Positions 52,372 to 62,178 are shown, counted from the first letter of the stretch. The stretch is DNA of 64,000 nucleotides from an uncultured Clostridia bacterium (GCA_934463175.1 CAKSIW010000003.1:1-64000), one strand, 5' to 3'. Program-made: numbers and translations. Notes: generated by a model from the letters alone, not told the origin.

Positions 52372-55026
52372 TTACTGTTTTTTTCTCAAAAGCCTTGCAT
52401 TTTCGCCCTCAATGACTTCAACGCCCTCGGGAACGCTGTATTCAAGCGTCGGCTCTCCGCCCTCGGTTTTTATGCTCACCGATATTTCCCCCCTGACCGA
52501 GCGGTATTTCACCGTGAAATCTCCAAGCCCGTGCGGTATTATCGGGTCAATGAACACCTTTTTCAGCCCCGGCTCCGACTTCCGTATTCTGATTCCGCCG
52601 AGATATTCAAAAAACCAGCCCGTCACCGACCCCAGCGAAAAATGCGACATGCTTATTGATTTGTCGCTGTCATTTTCACCGCGCCAGCTCTCGGTTATTG
52701 CGGTTGCCCCCGAATCAAGCATATTGAGCCATGACGGAAAGGTTTTTCCCGATATAACCCTGAACGCGGTGTCGGCATGTCCGTATTCGGACAGCACCTC
52801 AAAAATATACCGTGTTCCGATGAACCCTGTTGTTATGTGCCAGTCCTCCCGTCTCACATATTCAGCCAGCGTATCAGCCAAGCCCTGCCTGAGCTGTTCG
52901 GGCGCAATTCCGAACGCAACCGGAAGAACGATTCCGCACTGGTTTCCTGCCGAATAGTTTTTTCCGCCGTCGGTGAGATATCTGCGGTTGAACTCGTCCT
53001 TCGCCCTTTCCGCGCGTTCTCTCAGACGCTCTGCCGCATCAAGGTCTCCGAGAATTTCGGCAACCCCCGAAATCTCATTGAGCATGTTATAATACCAGCA
53101 GCCGCAGAAAAACTTTTTGTCGGGTGTCACTCCCGTCGGAGAAAGCCAGTCGCAGTATTCGTGCGTGTCTGCCTCGGGCAGAAGCATTCCCTCATATTCC
53201 GTCCTTTTTTCAACCAGTCTGAGCATTTCGCCGTAGCGGCACCTCAGTATATTTTTGTCGCCGTAGAACCGATACAGCGTCAGCGGCAGCATATATGTCT
53301 CGTCCTCCCACGCATAGGGTCCCGCGTGCATTTTGATTCCGTTGTCCGTCCACCGCGCAAGCAGCTTTGAATTGTCCGTCAGCCAGCACGCCGTGTGAGC
53401 GAAAATCTGTATGTCGCCGTTCCAATAGTTCTTTTCCCTTGTCGGGCAGTCGGTCGGACCGTTAAAAACGTTGTTCAGCCACGCCCTCTTTGTTGCATTG
53501 AAAATTCTGCTGACGGCTGAATTTTCCGTCACAAGCTCTCCCGTCTCCTCCAAGCCGTTGTGCAGTTCAAAGGCGCAAAGCTCCTCAACCTCACTGCGGC
53601 TTTCAAGACCTTCAATGTATATATATCTGAAGCCCGTATATGCAAAACGGCATTCATACGTCTCGCGTCCGCTGTCCTTTGCAATATACACGTCCATGTT
53701 CCGCACAAAGTTCTCGGATCTGCCGCCCTTTTCGCAATCGGCAGGGTAATAGACATTCACATATGCTCCGTTCTCGGGCAAACCCGTCTCCCGGCTGAGA
53801 CGCTCGCAATAGCGCAGTCTGACCTTTCTGCCGCGCGCCAGACCGCGGAATGTGACCCTTGCCCTTCCCGCAATGCACTGTCCGACATCAAATAAATATG
53901 ACCCGTCAGGCAGCTCCTTCAGTCTGTCCGCCGTATACTCCCTTGCACAGATTATATGCGGATAGTCCTGACGCAGCAGCATTTTGTGTTCGGTGTTCTC
54001 CCTTGCGCAGACCTCTTCATATTCCGAAATGTCCGCACTGCCGCAAAACAGCTCAGGCACTTCAAGCCGCGCGTCATATCTCTCGCCGTATTGAATGTCA
54101 TTGTCTGTCAGAGGCGACGGTGTGCAACGCCATTCCTCATCGGTGAAAACATATTCCGTTTTCCCGTCCTGATATTCAAGCCTGATTATCGCGGTGATTT
54201 CGGGCTTTTGGGCATACAGCATGCCCCACGAACGGCAGTTATACGTTCCGTTCCCCGTGAGCATGCACACCGTGTTATCCCCCTTCTTCAGAAAGGGCAG
54301 AATGTCAAAGCTCTGATATTCCTTTTGATAGTTGCTGCAAAACGGCATGAAACGGGCGTCCGTAATTCTTCTGCCGTTGATATACGGCTCATAACAGCCA
54401 AGCGCGGAGGAATACATCACGGCACTTTTAAGCTCTCCGCCGATGTTTATTCTGCGCATGAAATAATATGACCGCCTGATTGCAGCAGGGTGCATTGACA
54501 TCACATTCACATCAAGCACGTCACGTCCCTCGGTCTCCGTCTCAAAGCCGTCAGGCTCGTCGTTTTCCCAGAAATCAACCAGTTTGACCTGCTTGAAGCT
54601 GCCGTCCGTGACGATTTCCTCCGAACTGCCGTCCTCATAGCAGAGCCTTATGCCGCCCGTGATTGCCGCGCTGAAACTCTCGTCCGTTCCGCTCTGATAG
54701 CCCCTTATGTGGAGGTTGTTTTCGCCCGTCTTTAAAAGCCCTGTCACGTCCGTGAGTTCCAGGTGTCTTGTGTCGCAGGCAAGCTGTCTGCCGTTCAGCC
54801 ACACGTCAAAAAGATTGTCGCACAAAAAAGCAAGCTCAGCCGATTTCACCCCATTTTCTGTGCGGAAAAGTCTGAAAAAATGAAATCTCACACAGCCGAA
54901 CGGCCAGATATACATGGCACTCGGGAAATTCTCTTCCTTTGGTCTGCAAAATTTTTTCAAAGCCGAATCCCCTGCGGAGATGAGCTTTGCTCTTGAAAAA
55001 TCCATTTCGGATTTGCTGTATTGCAT
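52372..55026 (-). CDS. GH78 alpha-L-rhamnosidase
   Basis: An 884-residue cytosolic enzyme (no signal peptide). N-terminal beta-sandwich domains (WLNGRQLACDTRH; YINGRRITDARFMPFCSNY) precede the (alpha/alpha)6 barrel. The acidic cluster of GH78 is visible in GPTDCPTREKNYWNGD, and the second catalytic Glu lies in ATAITESW. WHITTGFIGTRYIF and MLPLTLYRFYGD match the family. It removes alpha-L-rhamnose from rhamnogalacturonan I oligosaccharides or glycosides, fitting the GH105 gene upstream. ATG 55026 is preceded by AGGAGG and AAGG. Length is normal for the family. Confidence 0.92.
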   Translation of the reverse strand: MQYSKSEMDFSRAKLISAGDSALKKFCRPKEENFPSAMYIWPFGCVRFHFFRLFRTENGVKSAELAFLCDNLFDVWLNGRQLACDTRHLELTDVTGLLKTGENNLHIRGYQSGTDESFSAAITGGIRLCYEDGSSEEIVTDGSFKQVKLVDFWENDEPDGFETETEGRDVLDVNVMSMHPAAIRRSYYFMRRINIGGELKSAVMYSSALGCYEPYINGRRITDARFMPFCSNYQKEYQSFDILPFLKKGDNTVCMLTGNGTYNCRSWGMLYAQKPEITAIIRLEYQDGKTEYVFTDEEWRCTPSPLTDNDIQYGERYDARLEVPELFCGSADISEYEEVCARENTEHKMLLRQDYPHIICAREYTADRLKELPDGSYLFDVGQCIAGRARVTFRGLARGRKVRLRYCERLSRETGLPENGAYVNVYYPADCEKGGRSENFVRNMDVYIAKDSGRETYECRFAYTGFRYIYIEGLESRSEVEELCAFELHNGLEETGELVTENSAVSRIFNATKRAWLNNVFNGPTDCPTREKNYWNGDIQIFAHTACWLTDNSKLLARWTDNGIKMHAGPYAWEDETYMLPLTLYRFYGDKNILRCRYGEMLRLVEKRTEYEGMLLPEADTHEYCDWLSPTGVTPDKKFFCGCWYYNMLNEISGVAEILGDLDAAERLRERAERAKDEFNRRYLTDGGKNYSAGNQCGIVLPVAFGIAPEQLRQGLADTLAEYVRREDWHITTGFIGTRYIFEVLSEYGHADTAFRVISGKTFPSWLNMLDSGATAITESWRGENDSDKSISMSHFSLGSVTGWFFEYLGGIRIRKSEPGLKKVFIDPIIPHGLGDFTVKYRSVRGEISVSIKTEGGEPTLEYSVPEGVEVIEGENARLLRKKQ

Positions 55027-55060
55027 ATCCTTGCTGCCTCCTCCCGTCTCCCAAAACGCA

Positions 55061-55108
55061 GCAAAGAGTGTAAGGAAGATATTAATGCTCCTCGCCTACA
55101 CTCTTTGC
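55061..55108 (-). terminator. Hairpin between the LamG-like gene and GH78
   Basis: GCAAAGAGTGTA and TACACTCTTTGC form a perfect 12-bp stem with a 24-base loop. On the minus strand it is followed by TGCGTTTTGGG. It may end or attenuate transcription before the rhamnosidase. Confidence 0.6.
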
Positions 55109-55112
55109 CCTG

Positions 55113-55146
55113 AGGCACACGGGAGTCATGCCCGATATGCCCTGTA
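55113..55146 (+). repeat. Dispersed intergenic repeat, second copy
   Basis: AGGCACACGGGAGTCATGCC and the next 14 bases (CGATATGCCCTGTA) match 46841-46875 at about 29 of 34 positions, including an unbroken 16-base block CCCGATATGCCCTGTA. The 3' arm of the hairpin seen at 46 kb is not recognisable here. Confidence 0.65.
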
Positions 55147-55164
55147 TTTCGTTTTGCGAACGAA

Positions 55165-57162
55165 TTAGTTATTGGTAAATGTTTTTGACTGATTTGCAAG
55201 CGGCTTCAATGTTCCGTCAACCCACAAAAACAGCTTTGATGTGAATGTTCCCGTCTTTTTCGGGTCATATTTGAGTGACGCTGTGCCTGCCGTGACACTT
55301 GCAACCTCTGCATTAACCAGCACGCCTCCTGCGTCGTATAATGCCAGAATAGCCATGCCGTCTGCATATCCTTCATCTGCCGCGCTGTTTGCATTCACAG
55401 TCACCGCCGCAGTTGACTCACTGCCCGACACGCTCAAATCAAGCACATACTTTGCAGGAACGTTTATGTCAAATGTACGCTCCGCGGTGTATGCATGGCT
55501 GCTGTTCTTTGCCTCTGCGGTGTAGGTCACGGTCTTTGCCTCATTTTCAAAAACTGCGGTGTCATTGCCCGAAAGCGCATTTTCGCCCTTTGTCCAGCTT
55601 ATCTCATAGCCTGCTGTTGCAGCCGCAGGAAGATTTATTGTTGTGCTGCCTGTGCCGAGTGCCGCATTGCCGAATGTTTTTGCGGCTGTCGAAAGCTCTG
55701 CCTCGCGGACGTCCTCATAAATTGCAATGTTGTCAAAGTGTATCGTTGAATTTGAAACGGCGATTTCAAGCGGTTTATACAGCTTATCGCCGCCTTTTCC
55801 TGTTGTGCCAAACTCAAACGCAAGGCTCGGAGCCACGCATTTGAGGGTCGCGCCTTTCTTTGCAAGATATGCCGCACCGACAGCACCTGTTTTCTCTGTA
55901 TATTTAATTCCGGTTATATCGGCATACATAACAAGAGTATACCACTGACCGGCTTCTATGTCACACCCGAACATTTTACCGCCGCTGATTAACGCACGGA
56001 ATCCGCTATTACTTCCGTCTCCGCGCATTTGAAGAATGGTTTTCGTTCCCGATTTGCTTAAATCCGCAGCATCGGGAACCATAAAGTCAAGCTTCACCGC
56101 ATATGCCGTCTTAACCTTATTTGCGGAATCGTTGACGTAATTTGCTCCGATTACGAAGTTTGCATACTTGTTTGTGGCGTCTGTTGACGCAATCAGCACG
56201 CCGTCATCGCTCACACTGCAATTTACCCATTTATTGTAGGTTGAGCTGTCGCCATATATAGCGGTCTCCGCAGTTCCCGCCGACTGTCCTTTCAAGGCAG
56301 TGAAATCCTCCGCATAGAACTTCTCGTAGCCTGTCGGCTCGTAGTAAATTTTTAAATCATCAACCGTTATCATTCTGTTTGATGAAGAATATGCACTGTC
56401 ACCCGACTCAATTCTGAATGTGTGCCAAGTTGTGGTGTATTCCAATGTCTTCTCCGCTATACTTGTATTATCCAAGAACAGTCCGCCTGATTTATCAACA
56501 ATTTTTCTGCCGTTTATCCAAACGCTGAAATACTTATTTGGAATATCAATCAGAACGCTGAGATTATACCACTTGTCATTGCTGATTGCAACACCTGTAT
56601 CCACAGTGGTGTTTGTGCTGCCGTTAAGATATCTGTATGTGAGATTGCCGGAAGAGTTTCTTGCAATCAAAGCTCCGAGACGTCCGTTGTCGCTGTTGTC
56701 AGAAGCCTTAACAGCGACACCGCTTTCCAGAATGGTGCTGTAAGTCGTGCTTGTTCCGCCCGTGAGCTTAAAATTCATGTCCACTCTGTATCTTTTTTCT
56801 GCAAGCGTGTTATCGTCCGTAATTCTCGTATACATTCTGCGTGCAATCTGCAAAGCCTTGTTTCCGTCAGTCTCCGTAATTTGCTTGATAAACTGACCGC
56901 CATTCGCATTATGCACAACCGAGCCTGTCTCTCCCATTACCGTAGCGTAGTTGTATTCACTGTAGCCATCATCATTTGTCGCACTCGCAGTTCCGAGATT
57001 GTCAAAATTCCCGTCCGCAAAAACCACATCTCCTGCGGTCGTGCCGCCTGTGCCAACCGTGAAGGTGTTTCTGGCATTTGCGGCAAATGTGCCGACACTT
57101 GCTGCTGAAAGCATAACCGCAATCAGCGTCAAGCTTATGAGATTTTTTGTTATTTTTCTCAT
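55165..57162 (-). CDS. Secreted protein with two LamG-like sandwiches, function unknown
   Basis: A 665-residue exported protein. The signal peptide is residues 1-28 (LTLIAVMLSAASVGTFAANA). Two concanavalin/LamG-like domains lie at about 60-275 (LQIARRMYTRI, KWYNLSVLIDIPNKYFSVWI, VDDLKIYYEP) and 285-490 (FEFGTTGKGGD, STIHFDNIAIYED). A short Ig-like segment and a C-terminal sandwich ending LFLWVDGTLKPL follow; the last resembles the C-terminal modules in the proteins at 1-2826 and 13524-16340. It may bind pectic polysaccharide outside the cell. No catalytic motif is seen. The start follows AAGGAGG. Confidence 0.8.
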   Translation of the reverse strand: MRKITKNLISLTLIAVMLSAASVGTFAANARNTFTVGTGGTTAGDVVFADGNFDNLGTASATNDDGYSEYNYATVMGETGSVVHNANGGQFIKQITETDGNKALQIARRMYTRITDDNTLAEKRYRVDMNFKLTGGTSTTYSTILESGVAVKASDNSDNGRLGALIARNSSGNLTYRYLNGSTNTTVDTGVAISNDKWYNLSVLIDIPNKYFSVWINGRKIVDKSGGLFLDNTSIAEKTLEYTTTWHTFRIESGDSAYSSSNRMITVDDLKIYYEPTGYEKFYAEDFTALKGQSAGTAETAIYGDSSTYNKWVNCSVSDDGVLIASTDATNKYANFVIGANYVNDSANKVKTAYAVKLDFMVPDAADLSKSGTKTILQMRGDGSNSGFRALISGGKMFGCDIEAGQWYTLVMYADITGIKYTEKTGAVGAAYLAKKGATLKCVAPSLAFEFGTTGKGGDKLYKPLEIAVSNSTIHFDNIAIYEDVREAELSTAAKTFGNAALGTGSTTINLPAAATAGYEISWTKGENALSGNDTAVFENEAKTVTYTAEAKNSSHAYTAERTFDINVPAKYVLDLSVSGSESTAAVTVNANSAADEGYADGMAILALYDAGGVLVNAEVASVTAGTASLKYDPKKTGTFTSKLFLWVDGTLKPLANQSKTFTNN

Positions 57163-57205
57163 TGTTTTTCCTCCTTAAATATATAAAATATTAATTTTAT
57201 TTAAT

Positions 57206-58684
57206 TCAACCCAACTTTTTTCTTCCCCCTGCACAGCCGCGGTATTCGTCCCAGAACCACTCCGCGGTTTTTGTCATCACAACGCCGATCTCGTCGCCCT
57301 TGAACGAAAATGTCATTGTTGAATTTCCGAGATATTCGCCCGCGGTCTGATTCCGAATCACAAGCGTGTGACCGTCCTTCCATGCCGCAGATGACAGTGT
57401 GCGGTAGCCTTTTCCCGACGGAACATCAATCTGTTCAAAGAAATAGTGCGTTTCGGGGAAAACATATTCCGCGTTTCTGCCGAAACCGAAGTGAAGCTCC
57501 TTCTCACCTCTCGGTGTCACAAGCCGCAGAGTTCCGCCGCCGTCCTCAAACCCGAAGCAAAGCTCCGAAATCTTCATCGGATTGTCCTCCATGACATACA
57601 CAGCACCGTTCACCTCACTGCTCATCTCCGAGCTTGCTCCGCCTTTCACAACCGACGGTTTCAGTGACCTGCATTTTTCAAGCAGAGCGTTATATTCTGC
57701 CGTGTTTCCCTTCATCGGCTCAGAAAGCTTTGGTATGATTTGCCTTCTCAGCTCTTCATATATGAACTGATATGTCAGATCCGAGCCTTGGCAGTCGGCA
57801 GTGTTGCAGAATATGAAATCCTCCTTCGGGAAACAAATCGCATGCTGTCCGCCCATACCGCGGAACGCAAACGAGCCGTCGTCCGAAATCCATATCTGAT
57901 AGCCATAGCCGCCGCGCCACATCATATTGTCTGACCACTCATCATTGAAGATTTGCTTTGACGTTGCACGTCTCACATAGTCCTCCGATATGAGCTGTTT
58001 CCCCTCAAACCGTCCGCCGTGATTGAAAACGCAGGCAAACTTTGCCAAATCGCGCAGGGTTGCCATTATGCCCGAACCGCCCCATGAATAGCCGTCTGTT
58101 CCTCTGACGCACCATGCGTCCTCCGAAAAGCCAATCGGATCGAGAAGCTTTTCGCGCATATAGTCAAGCAGTCTTTTTCCGCTGAGTCTTTCAACCAGTG
58201 CGCACAGTGTGTAGGTTGCCGCGGTGTCATAAAGGAAAACCGTTCCCGGCGGATGATTGACGGGACAGCCCAGATATGACTTTATCCACGGTCCGCCGCC
58301 GGAATAGTGCTTTGTTTCCACAAACGGCGACGCCATTTTAAGCAAATCCTCAACCCTTGTGTCAAGCAGCCATTTGTGCGGATTGTCGGGCAGAAATTCC
58401 TGAAAATAGTCCGCAATTCTGCTGTCAAGCCTGATTCTGCCCTCGTCAAGCATAAGCCCGATTGCAGCCGAGGTGAAGCTTTTGCTGATTGAATACATTC
58501 TTTGAAGAGTGTCCTCCGCATACGGCGGACAATATCCTTCAGCAAAAATTTTCTCGCCGCGCATCATCAGAAAGCTGTGAAGATTGACTCCCCGCGCCTC
58601 AAGTGCCTCAATATACCGTCTCACAGCCTCCGACGGCACGCCTGCCTCCTCGGGCGTTATGCATTTCAGTTTTGTATCCTTCAT
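57206..58684 (-). CDS. Beta-lactamase-fold serine hydrolase (probable esterase)
   Basis: A 492-residue protein of the class C beta-lactamase/PBP4* superfamily. Ser65-x-x-Lys68 is in MYSISKSF, and the second catalytic Tyr is likely in VFLYDTAATY. GGYGYQIWISDDG and GMGGQHAICFP are typical of family esterases. No signal peptide is visible, so it is cytosolic. Within a pectin operon it most likely removes acyl groups from imported oligosaccharides (inference); resistance to beta-lactams is unlikely. ATG 58684 follows AAGGAGG; the longer frame to 58765 overlaps the permease gene. Confidence 0.85.
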   Translation of the reverse strand: MKDTKLKCITPEEAGVPSEAVRRYIEALEARGVNLHSFLMMRGEKIFAEGYCPPYAEDTLQRMYSISKSFTSAAIGLMLDEGRIRLDSRIADYFQEFLPDNPHKWLLDTRVEDLLKMASPFVETKHYSGGGPWIKSYLGCPVNHPPGTVFLYDTAATYTLCALVERLSGKRLLDYMREKLLDPIGFSEDAWCVRGTDGYSWGGSGIMATLRDLAKFACVFNHGGRFEGKQLISEDYVRRATSKQIFNDEWSDNMMWRGGYGYQIWISDDGSFAFRGMGGQHAICFPKEDFIFCNTADCQGSDLTYQFIYEELRRQIIPKLSEPMKGNTAEYNALLEKCRSLKPSVVKGGASSEMSSEVNGAVYVMEDNPMKISELCFGFEDGGGTLRLVTPRGEKELHFGFGRNAEYVFPETHYFFEQIDVPSGKGYRTLSSAAWKDGHTLVIRNQTAGEYLGNSTMTFSFKGDEIGVVMTKTAEWFWDEYRGCAGGRKKLG

Positions 58685-58698
58685 TCCGCACGTCCTCC

Positions 58699-59592
58699 TT
58701 ATCCTTTCACCGCACCAATCATAACACCTTTGATGAAATAACGCTGAATGAACGGATATACGCACAGAATCGGTATTGTTGAAATTACAATTGTTGCATA
58801 TCTGATGTTTGCGGCATAGGCAACTTCATCTGCCGATGAAACACTGCCGCTCTGGTTAACACCGCCGCCTTCCTGGAGCAGAATGTCGCGGAGACACATC
58901 TGAAGCGGTTTCCACTGCGGCTTGGTGATGTAGAGCAGTCCCGACATATAATCATTCCAGATACCGACCGCATAATACAGGGATATGACCGCCACAATCG
59001 GCGTGGCAAGCGGCAGCATAACCTTCCAGAAAATGCTGAATGTGCCTGCCCCGTCAATGCGCGCCGCCTCGTCCAGCGACGCAGGAATGCTTTTGAAATA
59101 GCTCAGTGTGATGATCAGGTTATATGCGCTCACCGCATTCGGAATTATCATTGCAAACGGTGTGTTCAAGATGCCCAGACTGCGCACCGTCAGATATGTC
59201 GGAATCATTCCGCCGCCGAAATACATGCTGAATGTGATCAGCATCATGATTGTGTTCCGCCCTCTCATTCTGCTTCTTGAAAGACAGAACGCCGCCGATG
59301 TGGTCAGAATCACGCTCAGGAGAGTTCCAACCGTGACATATAGAATCGTGTTGCGGTAGCCGAGCCAGATTGTGCCGTTTTTAAGCACGCTCAGATAGCT
59401 GTAGAGTCCGAAGCCTCTCGGCAGCAGAACAAACGCCGAGCCTCTGTAGAACGCCGCAGGGTCGCTCACCGACGCAACCAGAACATAGTAGCACGGATAA
59501 AGCGTCACCAATGTGAGGCATATCAGAAAAACCGTGTTTGCCGCGTCAAAAATATGTCCGCTGATTGATTTTTTAATTTTCATATCCGTCAC
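58699..59592 (-). CDS. Sugar ABC transporter permease, LplC type (second importer)
   Basis: A 297-residue membrane protein with six predicted helices. The coupling loop is DEAARIDGAGTFSIFWKVML, and the C-terminus QRYFIKGVMIGAVKG is the family's usual end. It follows the LplB-type gene by 4 bp and precedes the serine hydrolase. It belongs with the GH105/GH78 pathway and imports unsaturated rhamnogalacturonan oligosaccharides by analogy with YtcP/YteP. Confidence 0.94.
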   Translation of the reverse strand: MTDMKIKKSISGHIFDAANTVFLICLTLVTLYPCYYVLVASVSDPAAFYRGSAFVLLPRGFGLYSYLSVLKNGTIWLGYRNTILYVTVGTLLSVILTTSAAFCLSRSRMRGRNTIMMLITFSMYFGGGMIPTYLTVRSLGILNTPFAMIIPNAVSAYNLIITLSYFKSIPASLDEAARIDGAGTFSIFWKVMLPLATPIVAVISLYYAVGIWNDYMSGLLYITKPQWKPLQMCLRDILLQEGGGVNQSGSVSSADEVAYAANIRYATIVISTIPILCVYPFIQRYFIKGVMIGAVKG

Positions 59593-59596
59593 CGCC

Positions 59597-60550
59597 TTAC
59601 CATAATCCTTCGCCGCTTATTTTCTTTGTCACACGGTTTGCAGTTGCCAGAAGAATCAGGTTGCAAACTGAGTTGAACACAGAAACCGCGGTCGAATATC
59701 CGTAGTCCGCCTCCAGAAGACCCTGCCTGTAGACATAGGTCGAAATAACATCGGCTGTTTTATAGATTGTGGGATTATACATGAGAATGATTTTTTCATA
59801 TCCCACCGTCAGTGTTTTTCCTATCTGCATGACAAGCAGCACAATGATTGTTGAAGCAATGCACGGCAGCGTCACGTGAATGACCTGTCCGAACCGTCCT
59901 GCTCCGTCGATTTTTGCCGCCTCATAAAGCTCCTGGTCAACACCTGCAATTGCCGCAACATAGATAATGCTGTTCCAGCCGAGTGCCTGCCATATATTGC
60001 TGATTACATATATCCACGGAAAATATTCCGGAGTTGTCATGAACGGAATCGGCGCAAGCCCCATCGCTGCACGGATTTCGTTGAAAACGCCTTCCATTGA
60101 AACAAAGCTCATCAGAATGCTGACCGCAACAACGCTTGATATGAAATACGGCATATATGTGATTGTCTGCACCGCTTTTTTAAACCGCAGATTGTGCACC
60201 TCGTTCAAAAGGAGTGCCAGTATGATCGGGAGCGGAAAGCCCAGAACCAGTGCAAGTCCGCTGATGACCAGCGTATTGCGGAAAAGCTCCACAAACTTAT
60301 AGTTGGTCAGGAACTCAACGAAATTTTCAAGCCCCACAAACTTGCTCCCGAAAATTCCCTTTGTCAGGGAATAGTCCTCAAAGGCTATCAGTGTTCCAAA
60401 CATAGGCACATATTTAAAAATCAAGAAGTACAGCAGTGTCGGCAAAAGCATAAGCCACAATTCGCCGTCCGCAAAAAAACCGCTCAGCTTGCCGCCTTTG
60501 CGTGTCCGCAAATCCTTATGCTTTATTTCTGCTTTTCCTGTAGTTCGCAT
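59597..60550 (-). CDS. Sugar ABC transporter permease, LplB type (second importer)
   Basis: A 317-residue permease. FEDYSLTKGIFGSKFVGLEN and the coupling loop YEAAKIDGAGRFGQVIHVTL identify the LplB/YteP branch, and the C-terminal SVFNSVCNLILLATANRVTK is typical. The gap to the solute-binding gene upstream is 14 bp. Confidence in family is high, and the ligand is inferred from neighbours. Confidence 0.94.
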   Translation of the reverse strand: MRTTGKAEIKHKDLRTRKGGKLSGFFADGELWLMLLPTLLYFLIFKYVPMFGTLIAFEDYSLTKGIFGSKFVGLENFVEFLTNYKFVELFRNTLVISGLALVLGFPLPIILALLLNEVHNLRFKKAVQTITYMPYFISSVVAVSILMSFVSMEGVFNEIRAAMGLAPIPFMTTPEYFPWIYVISNIWQALGWNSIIYVAAIAGVDQELYEAAKIDGAGRFGQVIHVTLPCIASTIIVLLVMQIGKTLTVGYEKIILMYNPTIYKTADVISTYVYRQGLLEADYGYSTAVSVFNSVCNLILLATANRVTKKISGEGLW

Positions 60551-60564
60551 TGATGTGTCACTCC

Positions 60565-62148
60565 TTATTCAGCGATTTTAAGATATCTTGCATATGCGGA
60601 ATTATAAGCTGCAAGGACATCTTCAAGACCCAGCTTGTTAAGCTCTTCCCTGATATTGTCCATCTCTGAAAGCTTGCGGTTTCCGATGATTATGCCGTTG
60701 AACAGCTCGCTTGCATAGGCAACAACGTTTGTGCCCTTCTTGCTGATGACATCCTGCTCGTCTGCCGTGAATTTCATGCAGGGTATTGCATTTTCAAAGT
60801 TCGCGCTCTTGCTCCATACCTCAATTGCGTCCCTGCCCCAGGGCATGAGACTCTGGCTGTATGCGTCCCAAAGCTGCAAGCCGGGGAAGTCTGTGTTATA
60901 TATGTTCACCGTCATGTTGAAGGTTTCGCTTCTGTCCAGACCTTTCGGGTTGTTGTCAAAAAATTCCTGAATGTAGACCTTGCGATCGCCCTCTGTTTTA
61001 TAGTTGGTGCCCTCAATGCCGTAGTTCTCGGCAATTATGCCTTCCTCACTGAAGAAATAGTCAAGCCATTTTGCAACGCCGACAGGGTTTTTGCATGATG
61101 TCGTGATTGCAATTTGTCCGCCGCCGATTCCTTCTTTATATGCAGGGTTGTGCGAAATTCCGCCGAACCACGGAACACCTGCAACATTTTTCGTGCCGTC
61201 GTTCATTGAAGCATAATATCTTGTGGGCTGAATGCCGAACACAAAGCCTGCACGGTCATTCATCACCTTGCTGTGGAACGAATCCTCGTCCTGAGTCAGA
61301 TAGTCGGGGTCAATCAGCCCTTCGCTGTAGAGCTTTCTGAGATATGCCACAGCCTCTTTCATTTCAGGCTCTGCCATGCCGTAGGTGATTTTTCCGTTCT
61401 TGATGTAGTAGCTGTGATATACGCCGAATGCCGATGTGATGTTGCCTATGCCGTATGAATTGTTGTCGCCGCCGCGTCCGCCGAACGGGATTTCATCGGC
61501 TTTGCCGTTTCCGTTGGGGTCCTGTGTCTTGAACGCTTTGAGAACCTCATACAGTTCGTCCGTATTTGTGGGCATCTTAAGTCCCAGCTTGTCAAGCCAG
61601 TCCTGACGGATCAGCGGGCCTAAATACACTCTGAGCTCCTTGTCTGCTCTGAAGCAGGGGATATATTCATAGCTTCCGTCCTCATTCGCAAACTGCGCCT
61701 TCAGCTCGGGGTTCTCGTCAAGATATTTCTTGAGGTTCGGCATATATTTCTCATAATCGCTGAGCTTAACAATAACTCCGTCTTCAACATATTTTGCCGA
61801 ACCACCCGGAACGGTGTTCCATGTTGTCTGAATGAGGTCGGGATATTCACCGCCCGCAATCAGCAGATTGAACTGCTCCTTTGCCGCAGCCCATGTCGGG
61901 TTTGTCCATTCAATATGGCAGCCCGTGGCTTTTTCTGCAATCTGATATACCTGAATTTCGTTTCTGTCCTTCGCGCCTGCCTTTGCCGCACCGCCTGACA
62001 TCGGCGCGAAAATCGTAACGGTTTTCGGTATCTCGCCGTCAGCCATGCTCTTCTCGTCCGAACCGTTTCCGCAGCCCGCAAGCCCGACGGTGACGAATGC
62101 TGCCAGAACTGTCAACACTACACATCTGAAAAAATTCTTGTTTTTCAT
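60565..62148 (-). CDS. Sugar ABC transporter solute-binding lipoprotein (second importer)
   Basis: A 527-residue lipoprotein (VTVGLAGC, Cys near 26) of the LplA/YtcQ type. Visible blocks are GCHIEWTNPTWAAAKEQFN, IAGGEYPDLIQTTWNTVPGG, DELYEVLKAFKTQDPNGNGK (a common spacer in this family) and YGIEGTNYKTEGDRKVY. It delivers oligosaccharides, by context unsaturated rhamnogalacturonides, to the two permeases downstream. No ATPase is in the operon. Confidence 0.93.
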   Translation of the reverse strand: MKNKNFFRCVVLTVLAAFVTVGLAGCGNGSDEKSMADGEIPKTVTIFAPMSGGAAKAGAKDRNEIQVYQIAEKATGCHIEWTNPTWAAAKEQFNLLIAGGEYPDLIQTTWNTVPGGSAKYVEDGVIVKLSDYEKYMPNLKKYLDENPELKAQFANEDGSYEYIPCFRADKELRVYLGPLIRQDWLDKLGLKMPTNTDELYEVLKAFKTQDPNGNGKADEIPFGGRGGDNNSYGIGNITSAFGVYHSYYIKNGKITYGMAEPEMKEAVAYLRKLYSEGLIDPDYLTQDEDSFHSKVMNDRAGFVFGIQPTRYYASMNDGTKNVAGVPWFGGISHNPAYKEGIGGGQIAITTSCKNPVGVAKWLDYFFSEEGIIAENYGIEGTNYKTEGDRKVYIQEFFDNNPKGLDRSETFNMTVNIYNTDFPGLQLWDAYSQSLMPWGRDAIEVWSKSANFENAIPCMKFTADEQDVISKKGTNVVAYASELFNGIIIGNRKLSEMDNIREELNKLGLEDVLAAYNSAYARYLKIAE

Positions 62149-62178
62149 TTCTTCGCCTCTTTCTTTTATATTTATTTA

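Noticed and set aside
57206..58684. Antibiotic-resistance beta-lactamase
   Set aside because: No signal peptide, 492 residues, and a carbohydrate operon context point to a cytosolic esterase.
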